From contig LRSR01013904.1 of the NCBI GenBank assembly GCA_001579985.1, forward strand, positions 1 to 46,856: a stretch of DNA of 46,856 bases, written 5' to 3'. Positions 22,298 through 33,700 of this stretch are shown in pieces. A program made the position numbers and the translations under genes. The stretch is from Hypsibius dujardini (taxonomy: Eukaryota; Tardigrada; Eutardigrada; Parachela; Hypsibiidae). Each line of letters begins with the position of its first letter. The stretch's first letter is position 1. Under the pieces are notes generated by a model. The model searched no databases, was not told where the DNA came from, and was given only the letters and a program-made list of their open reading frames with translations.

Positions 22298-24697
22298 ATG
22301 GCCGACAAGGAGCAGGTGCCGCCGGTGGACGGTGTGGATGGAGCGAAGTTATCTAAGGGAGCCTTGAAGAAAGCGGAGAAGGCAGCCAAAAAGGCCGAAA
22401 TCATCGCGGAAAAGAAGGCCCAAGTGGGAGATACAGCGCCCGCTGACTCGGCCGATGGGGAAGACGTCTCGCAAGGACATTACGGGGAGCAGCCGTTGAT
22501 TCAGTCTAAAGAGAAGGTCGACCGGAATTTAATCAAAGTCAAGGAGCTCTCGAAGGAAAACGGTAAGATGATTAATTCCCCCAGATATCAGTTTTTTGGT
22601 ACCGTTAGACATATATTGGTTAGAAATATCACGCTTGGCGAAAAATGAATAGGTGAGATCGGAGACAAATGGGATAAAAGTAGCCTACTAACAATTTTCG
22701 AGCGAACTGATTCAATCCATCAATCAATAGCGGATGGAATGGATTTATATGCGTTGATTGATTGATATATGTGTTCTTTGCAGGAAAGCTCGTGGATCAG
22801 CTGGTGTGGATCCGCGGGCGGCTCTTCACCTCCCGCGCCAAGGGAAAGCAGTGCTTTTTCGTGATTCGCCAGCAGCAATATACCGTGCAGGCGTTACTCG
22901 CAGTCTCGGGGAGTGTGAGCAAGCAGATGGTCAAATTCGCCGCGGCAGTCTCCAAGGAGTCAATCGTCGACGTCCAGGGATATGTTCGCGCAGTGGAGGC
23001 CAAGATTGAGGGATGTTCGCAGCAGGACGTGGAGCTGCACGTGGAGCAGCTATTTGTGGTGAGCGCGTCGGAGCCACGGCTGCCATTGTTGTTGGAGGAC
23101 GCGTCGCGCGCCGATAGCGGAGTCAACCAGGTGAGCCCGCGCTTGATTGATTGATTGCTTTAACGGCGTCGTCACTTTTCTATTATTACTTCCATTTATT
23201 TGTCTCTTACAAATATATATTAATTAATTTCATGATTAACTTTTATCGCTTTTTTGAAGGGTGAATATTCAATTTTTGAGTTTATTGACGAAAAATGCGC
23301 AAATTAAGTTTTTTAAATCTTGATTCCTTTCAGGACACTCGTTTGGACAACCGCATTCTGGACTTGCGCACCACTACCAACCAGGCCATCTTCCGGCTGG
23401 AAGCGGGCGTCTGCAAGCTCTTCCGTGACTCGTTGGACAAACAGGGCTTCGTGGAGATCCACACGCCCAAGATCATCTCGGCGGCGAGTGAGGGCGGCGC
23501 GAACGTCTTCACTGTCAGCTACTTCAAGAACAGTGCCTATCTGGCGCAGAGTCCGCAGTTCTACAAGCAGATGGCCATCGCATCCGACTTCAATAAGGTC
23601 TATACCATCGGATCGGTGTTTCGGGCGGAGGACTCCAACACGCATCGCCACTTAACTGAGTTTATCGGGTTGGATTTGGAGATGGCCTTCAATTATCATT
23701 ACCACGAAGTGACCGACCAGATTGGGCAGCTCTTTGTGGAAATCTTCAAGGTACCAGACACTTGAAGACAGTCCCTCCCTTGTTGCTGTCGATTCAAATA
23801 TTCGCATCTGCGCCGGTTAACCTATTTTATGTCTCGTCTCTCTGTTCTGTCTCCTGTCTGCTTTCCTGCATGCTTCTTTATTTTTTGTCTGTTTGTCTGT
23901 GTGGCTGGCTGGCTATCTGGCTATCTGGCTATCTGGCCATCTGGTCGTCAGTCTATCAGTCTCTGTGTATGTCTGTTTGTCTGTCCATCGTTTAGGTTGC
24001 TTGTTTGCTGCACTACATGTCCAAGCTAAGGTTGACCGGTTTGTCTGCCCTAAACGATGTGGTTCAGTGTTCTTCCCAACAGCCGAGTAATGAACATATT
24101 AATTGATTGATTCACTTTCTCGAATGATCTTTTCAGGGACTGCGCGACCATTACGCCGACGAAATTGCCACTGTCAACAAGCAATACCCCGCGGAGCCGT
24201 TCAAGTTTCTCGAACCCGCCCTTCGTCTCGAGTACCGCGAAGGCGTGCGGATGCTCCACGAGGCCGGCATCGAAATGGGCGACGAGGAAGATCTCTCAAC
24301 GCCCAACGAGAAACTCCTCGGGAAGCTCGTTCGCGCCAAATATGACACGGACTTCTTCATCCTGGACAAGTACCCCTTGGCCGTGCGTCCCTTCTACACC
24401 ATGCCCGATCCCAACAACGCCAAGTACTCCAACTCATATGACATGTTTATGCGCGGGGAGGAGATTCTATCGGGAGCGCAACGGATTCACGACTCTGCTT
24501 TGCTGGTCGAACGCTCCAAACATCATGGAATTAATCTGTCCACCATTCAGTCGTACATCGACGCCTTCAAGTACGGTTGCTATCCCCACGGCGGTGGCGG
24601 GATCGGTCTGGAACGGGTGGTAATGCTCTACCTGGGGCTGGATAATATCCGCAAGACCTCTATGTTCCCCCGTGACCCCAAACGAATCACCCCGTGA
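22298..24697 (+). CDS. DARS1: Aspartyl-tRNA synthetase, cytosolic
   Basis: Class IIb synthetase that charges tRNA-Asp in the cytosol. Four exons: 22298-22562, 22784-23130, 23334-23750, 24137-24697, in frame, 529 residues (human about 501). The N-terminus is Lys/Ala-rich ([19 protein letters not shown]), like the appended helix of animal AspRS but with extra residues. The OB-fold anticodon-binding domain follows ([20 protein letters not shown]). The catalytic core shows motif 1 ([18 protein letters not shown]), motif 2 ([15 protein letters not shown]) and motif 3 ([20 protein letters not shown]). It ends [10 protein letters not shown], the usual eukaryotic C-terminus. The start is the first ATG of a long open exon. 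No frameshift or missing catalytic residue is seen. Confidence 0.97.
23850..23995. repeat. CTGT/CTGG degenerate tract in AspRS intron 3
   Basis: Runs of CTGT, TTGTCTGT and a short pure run of CTGGCTAT lie in the intron before the last AspRS exon. Confidence 0.85.
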
Positions 24698-24991
24698 GCC
24701 TTGAGGGAATAATTTACAATGCTGCGAGTAATTTTTTGGAGCCTTTTTTGTATCGCTTCCCCCAGTTGCTTCTTTGTCGGTACTGTAGTCCTTTTGTATT
24801 CCGTGTGCGGTGTGCTTGTGCTTTGTAAGGGGGTCGCTCATCTTCAGATTCATCACAGCTACGTACGGTTTTTTGATACGCCCTAACTTTCAGTTCGTCT
24901 GGTTATGAAAGATATTGTTTCATTTGTCTTATCTGGAACAGAGTCATTTAAAATCCTAGCCCCATGACAATATTTAGGCAAGACTACTTAA

Positions 24992-25059
24992 GGGATGGCA
25001 TCAAATGACGAAAATGCACATTTGATTTGAATTTGACATTGGACATTTGATGCCATCCC
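24992..25059. repeat. Short fold-back element with 16-bp perfect inverted ends
   Basis: GGGATGGCATCAAATG at 24992-25007 is exactly complementary to CATTTGATGCCATCCC at 25044-25059. The 36-base loop contains CATTTGATTTGAATTTGACA. It lies about 300 bases beyond the AspRS stop, before the AATAAA at 25071. Related but diverged sequence (TTGACATTTGATGC) occurs near 39770, so it looks like a small dispersed repeat. Confidence 0.7.
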
Positions 25060-25070
25060 CACATGAGAAC

Positions 25071-25076
25071 AATAAA
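25071..25076 (+). terminator. Possible AspRS polyadenylation signal
   Basis: An AATAAA lies 374 bases after the AspRS stop and before the FUNDC start. It is the first canonical hexamer I find there, but use is not shown by the sequence. Confidence 0.35.
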
Positions 25077-25417
25077 CAATGCCCAGCAGACACAAAGGGC
25101 GGGGCTAGTTAATGATTGCCGGTTTTGATTGATAGGCAACCATACACCGACACTTGTACCGTCTTTCTATCTCGGCCAATCAATAGCGGCCACAAGACTC
25201 TGGCGGATTGTCACCTCGTAGGCTCCTAGGCTCCTACTCAATATTCATTGTGAGAGTCGTTTCGCGTCTTGTACATAATTGACTCCCTACCCGAATCATC
25301 TGGGAAGAAGTGGCTACGCGCTGTATACGGTCGTTTCGGAAGCAGTCAACCTTCGGGAATTAGTTTTAGGGATATATCTCCTCGTCATCATACAAGGGCA
25401 TTATTATTAAACCATTA

Positions 25418-26890
25418 ATGATGGCTGGTCATCCGCAAGAGTCGTCCACGCCTCCCAGTCAGCTGTTGTCGGAGGAGACGAAGCAGGAAATCTCGCAGAC
25501 GGTCATAGCCGCGAAGGATGCAGTGAACGGTGAGAACTTTCTTAATCAAATTAAATGTTAATCAATCAATCAATGCCCGCTTTTATCCTCCCTATGTCCT
25601 GGCTAATTTTAGCACTCAATAAACCAATCAATCAAGGGCTTTCACTTAGCAAATTGTGATACATTCCTCAGGCACAGGCAGCGCCGCGATGGGATGAGTG
25701 TCATCAGTAATTTATTTTACCATTTTCCTTTCATTCATCTGTCCAATTAATAGTGAAACTTATTAATGATGCTAATGTGTCCTGGTCAATCTATAGCGTA
25801 CGGCGAGACTCGGGTAGGGCAGTGTAAAACCGCTGCGGCAAGCATGCAATCAATCAATCCATCAAGTGATGAACTGTTTTGTTTTGGCCAATGAACGCAT
25901 TCAAATCAATCAATCGACGAATTTTCCCAAACGTTGTGCATCGGATTGATTGAATTTTGGGATATTTTATTTTACTGGTCATGTTATTGACGTGTATTTT
26001 TTGCAGATCTCGTGACGGCAGGTTGGAATCAATGGGATATGGAGGGCTTCGGTGAAGAAGACATACCGAGCGCTGTGGACAGAATGTTGGACCGTCTAGC
26101 TGGCGCGACTAAAGCTCAGCAGATCACGGCCGGCGGCGCTTCCGGATGGTTAGTTCCTTCACGAAGGATAAATGCTTTTACTCACACCTTCGTTCGGTTT
26201 TTAGGGTGACCGGTTTTCTTTTTAACAAGTTTGGCCGACCGATTCTCTACCTTGGTGGCGCCACCATCATCATCGCTCTGGTGCGTCTGTCTGTCTGTCT
26301 GTCTATTTGTTTGTTTGTCTATCTGTCTTTTTGCCTGTCCCTCTGCATGTCTGTCTATTTCTCGGTTTTCCTGTATTGTTTTGTCTTGTCTGTGTGTGTG
26401 TGTCTATGTATCGGGTGTGTATAAATGTTGGAATGTTAATGACAAAGCATTGCTTATGGTGTGTCTATCATCCTATATGGCTGGTAACGCTGTGCGTTAT
26501 TGCGATTTTTCAGTTTGCCGAACATCAGGGTTACCTCAAAATCGACTGGTCCAAAGTGCGACAAGACGCTTCGGCCGGACGGAGAGCCGTGACGAACCGC
26601 ATCCATACCCTCCAGACGACCGGCATTCTCGCGAGGAAGAACGGTCGACCATGGTTGCGTAAGGTAAACAGTTACGGACTAGTAATATTGTGCTCGGAGT
26701 GTGCTACTACACCTCTACACGATGGAGTCGTGGCTTTTTTCTTTGCAGCTGCAAAATCTCGCCCAAAGCAGTCCTTACTTGACTGGAGGCTATATCGGTA
26801 TGACTGCTTTTGTCTTGTACATTTTGTCCGTAGCTTGTATGTTGGTTTTGTTGTTGATCAGGTGGTGTCCTGCTCGGACTGGCCTCTTAG
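25418..26890 (+). CDS. FUNDC1: FUN14 domain-containing mitochondrial membrane protein
   Basis: Outer mitochondrial membrane protein; in mammals FUNDC1 is a hypoxia mitophagy receptor. Six exons: 25418-25529, 26007-26148, 26205-26280, 26514-26663, 26749-26797, 26862-26890, total 558 nt (185 residues). Two in-frame ATGs open the gene (25418 and 25421). The FUN14 domain begins at GGASGWVTGFLFNKFGR, followed by a hydrophobic segment (ILYLGGATIIIAL), FAEHQGYLKIDWSKVRQD, and a final hydrophobic segment GGYIGGVLLGLAS at the C-terminus; the last exon codes for only nine residues and the stop. The N-terminal 85 residues lack the YxxL LC3-interacting motif of mammalian FUNDC1, so a mitophagy role is not supported. 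FUNDC2-like or a more ancient FUN14 function is equally possible. Confidence 0.9.
26284..26410. repeat. CTGT degenerate tract in FUNDC intron 3
   Basis: CTGTCTGTCTGTCTATTTGTTTGT and later TGTGTGTGTGTC runs begin four bases after the exon-3 donor, so the repeat starts almost at the splice site. Confidence 0.85.
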
Positions 26891-27799
26891 GGGTGCGCGT
26901 TCAACATCTACACAAGAAGACAAGAATATTTTGGTGGTGATACGTAAAGTATAGAAGTACATATGAACGAGCAACTCAAACGCACTTTTTACACAATTGC
27001 TTCAACTTTACAGCGAGGCAGCTCTTTATTTTTCCCATAGTATCTACTTCTTTTTTACTCCCACATGGTAAAAAGATTATGGTACTTGGTTTGAGTTTTG
27101 ATTTAGATTAGGTGCCGGATTTCACGCAAATCGATTGTAGTGTGGAAAAGGAATACTTGTGGACTGATCACTTCTAATGCAAATTAAAAAAACACCTGGT
27201 ATTGATAAAATGAAATGTTATTTCAAATACTTGGTCTCATCAAATCTCAGATACAAGTTTTTAGATGTAATTGATTCTAATTGAAATCCGAAAATGTGCT
27301 ATTGATTGTACATCTAATTCGAATTTAAAAACCTGGTCTTCAGGAATTAACACCTTGTTTTTAATCTTTTTTTGTTTAAAAAAAACTCAGTAAAAGTTGT
27401 GAATTGGAAGTGAAAAGGCTGATGTGGAAGAATTAAAGTTTTCTTTTTATTTAATAAATATGAGGCTATCGAATCTGAAAAAGCAAAAGCGATTGTCTTG
27501 AGGATTTATTCTTACTGCGAGAGGTCGGGCTTGTGAAAGAAAACGAAAGAAAAAGTATGCTCTAGTCTCTCTCACAGTAATGGGATAAAAGAAAAGTATA
27601 ACAAAGCAAGTATGTGTTTGTTGTGTGTTGTGCAGAACAAACGGAAAGCGCAAGAATAGCGCGGGCCCCAATTCACACCAACACCAGCCGGTCCAAATTG
27701 GATTAAATTGTATAATAAAGGGTAAGACATCCGGAAGACAACCGTCCACTTTAATACTCTCTCTCTCTCCTTTCTGCGAGGTGTGAGGGCTTGAACAAA
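26891..27799. other. Convergent 3' region of FUNDC and SETD1
   Basis: AT-rich spacer between two stop codons on opposite strands. AATAAA on the plus strand at 27453-27458 could end the FUNDC transcript. TTTATT on the plus strand at 27505-27510 and 27446-27451 gives AATAAA for SETD1. If these are used, the two 3' UTRs overlap. No gene is seen. Confidence 0.5.
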
Positions 27800-30700
27800 C
27801 TAATTCAAGGATCCGCGGCATCCCTTGGAGCCGCACAGACAGGGGATCTTGTTGTCCTCGATGGGGAACTTGTAGTCGTAAGTAATCTCCTCGCCTGCGT
27901 TGATCTGCTGCTTGGAGAAGATAACGATCTTCTTCTGCCCGTCCACCGCAATAACCTTGGCGTAGCTGTTGGGGGTGCAGCAATGGTTCATGAACCTGCA
28001 AAACACACCACCACCATCGCTACGTCAGTTGAACAATCCCAAGTCCATAAATCAGTCAACTGGACAATCACATGCTAGCAAGAGATCCAGACGGGTGGGC
28101 GGATGGAGACTCCAACTAACAAACAAACAGACATAGACAGACACAGATAGACCGACAGAGCGGCACAGACAGACAGATGGGCGGACGGACTAGCAAAGGG
28201 ATAGATAAGACAGATAGACTGACAGGCCGACAATTTGGCATGCATGCAGCCAAGCAGAGAAACAGACGAGGAAATAGATCGATGGAAAAAAAGTATGATC
28301 CGTACCGCGCGTAATTTCCACATTTGGTTGCGTCAATGACGGAGTAGTCATCTACGCGGAAGAGGTAAGAACTACCGATTCCCACTCGTTCGTATCGCTT
28401 TTCTCGGATGTCAGCGGTGTTTGCTACAAAATGAAATACTCATGGTTAAAAACAATAATCCCAAGATGCAAGAGATTGTTTTGTTGTAAGTCTAGCTGTG
28501 TGCCTGTCTGTCTAACTGTCGATTTGTCTGTCGATGGAACGTTTATCAATGTGTCCGAGTGAGTGTCTAACTGCCTCTAGACCTGTCTGTCAAACTTTCC
28601 TAAACTCACATCGAATCTTCTCCCCAATGTACTCAATAACCCTAAAAAGGCGGACAAAATAAGGAATGAATAAGGAACACTTGAGAAAGGGACATGCACT
28701 GCGATTGCATGGTTGAGAACTTTAGACCAACGAACATTTCATCGGGAGCGATGGGTTCCTGTGCGAACAGGCCCCAATTGTGGATTCGCGATCGTCCAAA
28801 CCGAACCCGTTTTGTTGTGTGCTAAAAATTGACACAACACGCACGGTTAATAGACGCTGACCTCACAGACAGGAAAGCTTGTGTACTGGGATGTGCATAC
28901 CTTGAGAGTGTAGAATTTGTGAATGTCGCTGAGGTCGATGCCGAGTTCGCCGATTGTGTAGTCCAGGTCGGACATGACACGTCGTTTGTTCAGACGCGCT
29001 TCTCGCGCAGAAACCCCCTTCAGCTTGCTCTTGCCTTGAATCTCCAGCGCGACGGCCTTGCGGGCGTCGATGTCGCCCGGTGACATGTCTGAGCCGTCGA
29101 GGGGAGTGGGCGCAGAAACTCGCTCAATCTTCTCCACCTAAAAAAAGCAAGCTCTATGAAAGACAAACAGACAAATTGGTAATAATACAGGCAGACAGAC
29201 GTACAGATAGATAGATAATCAGACGATAGACAAAGAGGCCGACAGGCAAATAGAGATGGGAAGGCAAGCAAACAGATAAGACAGACAGATACCTAAGCAG
29301 ACATGGGGCAGGCAGGGAGGGAGAAAAAACATGCAAACAAGCAGATTGATGAAATACGGAGAGGAAGGCAGAGAGGCAAGTAGGTAGATTCAATCATTCA
29401 ATTAATCAATCGATTACCTGTCCAACTGTGGCATCAACCGTGGCATTCTTCCGCAAATGGAGAATTCTCCTTGTGGGTCGCTTATACGGCGAGCACCGCG
29501 CACAACCACCTTCACTGACACCTGGATCGTTCAAAACTGCCTGAATCGGCACGTCTGCAATAGTGGGCGGGTGGTCCACCCAATGGAACAGCTTCAACCA
29601 TTGCGCACTGCTGTCTGACTGCAGCAGGTCATCGCTGATCTCCTTCAGAAATCGTAAATCCTCCCGGTCGATGCCCTCTTCCACGACGCGATTAGTGATG
29701 CTGGCTTCATCCGCGTCCGTGCGTTCCAAAAACAACTCACCACGGCGCCACGGCGGGATCTTCGGAGTGGTGTCCACCACGCGGGGAGGTTTCTCCACTT
29801 CATCTTTCCATTCCGCAGCGAGCTTGGCTGGTGACCGCAATTTCTTCTTCCTTCGCTTCTCCTAAAAGAAGAAAAGTTGTAGAAACCGTACAGTTATGCA
29901 GATAGAAAGACGGTAAGGGCCAGATAAGGAAAGATAGCCACAAGCAGACGTGGAGGCAGACTTGAAGACACACAGGAAGACTCACATACAGAGGAGCAGG
30001 CAGACAAATAAACAGATAGATACACAAGCAGACAATTTGTACCTCAAGCATAAGGTTAACTTCCTCAGCCTCAACCAGTTTGGAAGCTTCCAGGAGAAGA
30101 TCGAAGGCACTGAACGGCTGCTCTTCTTGTGGCGGCTGCTGAGAATGGTGAAGGTGGAGGTGGTGGTTAGGTTGTGACATTTCTTCGTATTCAGAAACGC
30201 GTGACGAGGGTTTCACCGGCGACGGGACAACCTCGGGAGACTGGACACCCTCCCGTTCTTCCACCTTCACTTGAGACTGACCGAGGGTCGAGACATGAGC
30301 TTCCAAGGGGTGACGAGGCAGCTCGGCAGCCTGGTTCTCCACTTTCTCTTTGCGATTATGGGCTTTCCTGTAACAAAATCAACAACAATCAATCAAGCCA
30401 TCAATTAATGAAATGACTCAAAAATGATTATTCTGAACTTCTCGCTTACGGTATAATGACAGCGGTTGGTGGGTCCAATTTTGCCGGAGAGGCCAGTTTC
30501 TTGAGGTATTCTGACGAGGGCGTGACCGGCGGTTTTACCACTTTCATGACGGGTTCCACCTTGCGGACCTCATGGCTGCCGCTGGTCAATGAATTCTCTT
30601 CACTGGCTTTCTTTTTCCGCTCCTTTTCTTTCTCTTTGTCCTTCTCTTCTTGCCCCTCCAATTTGATCCGTTTACGGTCTTTCTCCTTCTCCGTCTTGGG

Positions 30701-33700
30701 ACGTTTCTTCTTCTTCTGTTCGCCCGCGACCACGTCTGACCGATCCTTCTCCAAGTCTGGTGACTCAAGAGAGCGCGGTTCAAGGGGCGAAGATACGGGT
30801 TCTTGTTCATTTTCCTGGTCAAATGACGGCGGCATCACCGGCTTCTATGGAAGAAAACAATCGAGATGAGAACATCAAATCGACAACCAATTATCTGTCT
30901 GTCTGTCGTTTTGAATGTCTATCTGTCTGTCCGTCTGTGTCCAATGCCGGTTTATCTGTCCGTGTCTGAAAATCATCCCCGACGTCGAACCTGTCGTTTG
31001 AAGGAAGGCATCTTCGGCATGGCATTACGCAGCCCGCCAGTCATACTCCGTGCGTTGGTGAACATGCCGGAAGAGTCGCCGGTCAGGATCTGGTCCACCG
31101 TATTGGTGATGTTGGTGATAACGTGAGGCTGACATGTCGGCACATTCCGAATCGACATCTAAAAACAAGTTAGGTATTGAGACGAACAAAAAAACACCCA
31201 CAGGTATTGCGGGAAACGAAAAGACATATAAATGCAGGGAGACGAGCTCAACGACCGGCAGAGATTCATCCAGAGCATTGGACAAAAGATAGACAGGAAT
31301 ATACATCCAACGACTTAAGAGATAGACAAACATCCACTGTCAGACAGGCAGACAAACAAACAATTCTCCGAGGAAACAAGTGAAATATTACTCGTTCGTT
31401 ATACTCCCGTTGCTTCTTCTCCATCCAGGCGTCCATCTGGCGGAAGGCCAATTGTTCCACCACCCGCTTGCGAATATCCCTCGTCAAAACTTTGCGCAGG
31501 TCATCGTTCAAGCTGCGATTACACTCGGCCTGCGTCTGAATGGGGTTGATGAGCGGCCGGAAGAACTGCCGGTAGAAGGCCTTCAAGTCTTCCGGCGCCG
31601 TCTGCATGCTGTAGAGGCCGGTGTGGAGGAAGATTTGTTGCAGGAGGTTGGCCTTTGGATCCACCCTCACGGTGGGGATCATGTGCAGCTGCTCACTGCT
31701 GCTACTGCTCTCAAGCGGCGGCGGCATCGTGGTGGCGATCAGATTGTTGGCCACCCCGGAAGTGGGCAAGTGCTCCAAGCGGGACTTTTTCGACGGTGGC
31801 GAGGAGGTCGGTGTCACCGGACTTGTCCCAGCTAACGCAGCATCTGCTTCTGAAACCAACAAAAACTATCAGAACAATAATATACACTTGTAACTTTGTT
31901 TTCTGATAAACGTCTCGGATAATTATTCTCTATAACATATACTAAAAATTTAATGGTAATGTAAATTGTTAATTATTGATCAAATTACAAACTAATATAT
32001 CGTACAAATAAAATTCAATTTGTAATTAAATTATTTTATTTATTTTAATTTAAGGACATTAATAAAACTCAGTTTGTAATTAAGTTAATTTAATTAATTT
32101 AATTTAATGACAGCACAGTAGCATATTTCTGCATTAAAATTGACCTGGATATTTTGAAAAAGTACTAAAACGAATAATCTCAAGCAATTTAAATTTTAAT
32201 ATACCAATTACTGAAAAAGATGGAATTACTATAACCAACAAACCAACAATCGAAATTTTTAATTTGAAACTTTGATTTTATTTGGCAAGGCCATACTTGG
32301 TAGCTCACTAGTCCTCAGAATTCGGTGCATGTGTTCTATGTCAAAAAACCTCTTCGCTTTAATAGTATTAAAAATAGCATCTGTTTGGAAAACAATTATG
32401 AGACATCAGCATTCAAATCGTAAAATTTAGTCTACTTTTTATTCATTCGGTTGTCATTTATTTCAATGGATAACTAGTTATAACATTTGCTATCCGTACA
32501 TGCAAAAGACTAAATTTGAATGTATGTCTGCTTGGGTATGTCTCTGTCGGTCTGCACGCAACTATGTGTGCCTTCGTTTGCTTGCCTGTCTGCTTGTGTG
32601 TCTGTCTCACGCCTTTGCAAATCTAACTGTCCTCAATATTGAAGCGGAGAAAAGGTAAAAAGGAGAATAATTACCGGCGGAAGTGGGGATAGTCTGCTCA
32701 TCATCCTCGGAGTCGGATGAAGAAATCAAATCGCCAAATCGTGCCAGCAGTCCGTCCCTTCGTAAGATCTGAATCCTTTCCTGCAGACTCAACCGCACCA
32801 CCGGTTGTGAAGGCCGTGCAGGGACTGCAGGCGCTGCTGGTACCATTGCAACTGTTGCTGCTTTTGTGGTTGCCAGGTAGTTGAAATCGCAATTGGGTGA
32901 GGTGATTTCGTCGTGGCCACGTTTGCTGTTACCGCTGCTGCTATGCTGCGACACGGCGGGGGAGGCACGATGAGGATGGTGGTGGTGATGGTTGTGATGA
33001 GAAGAATGATAAGGCCCGTTGTTGTTGCTGCTGTTGTGATCCGAGGTCTTGGCAAAATTTCCCGTAACCGGTGGTACGACGGCAGGCGTCGCGATGGCCG
33101 AGATGGCCGGCGGTTCCGGTGGCGGCGGCTTCGGCGTTTCAGGCAACACGGGGAGGGTCCGCGGCGGCGCTGTCTTTACCGGCTTGGGCTTGTCCATTTC
33201 GTTGATGAGTTCTTCCGTCCTAGCCTTGAACTTCTTGCCTGACAGAGTCCACCGACAATAATTTATCAAACTGTTGCATGTTGAATAAATCAAATCAAGT
33301 AAAAGTTTCAATTTTACTAATTTAAACAAGAAATCAAACTTGAAATGTCCTTTCGGTGTCCACTCAAACAAAAATGAAACAAAAAATACTACAATTCGGG
33401 CTCGATAAGTTTAGATAAGAAATTGAATGGCATAAAAATACCTGTTTTCGATCATTCAAAAGGTTCAATTGATTGAATATTAATAATATACAAATGTTTA
33501 CAATTTTGGCAAATAAATCCTTAATCAATCAAATCAATGAGAAAGCAAGTATAGATTGCTTCAAAATGTTCATTAAGATTCACGCCCATCTGGATTTAAA
33601 ATAATCCCTAGCAAAAATAGAGTCGGAAAATGGAGCAATCAAAAGCGTGTGCTAGGTCACAGAAGGACCACTTCCGGTCCGGAAAAAACAAGGCTTTTGA

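Noticed and set aside
23313-23651. Long antisense open frames across the AspRS exons
   Set aside because: They are shadows of a high-GC coding exon on the plus strand, which carries the motif 1 and 2 sequences.
32913-33242. Plus-strand open frame opposite the SETD1 linker exon
   Set aside because: It is the complement of the Pro/His-rich SETD1 exon; Met/Arg/Val-rich peptides there are an artefact.
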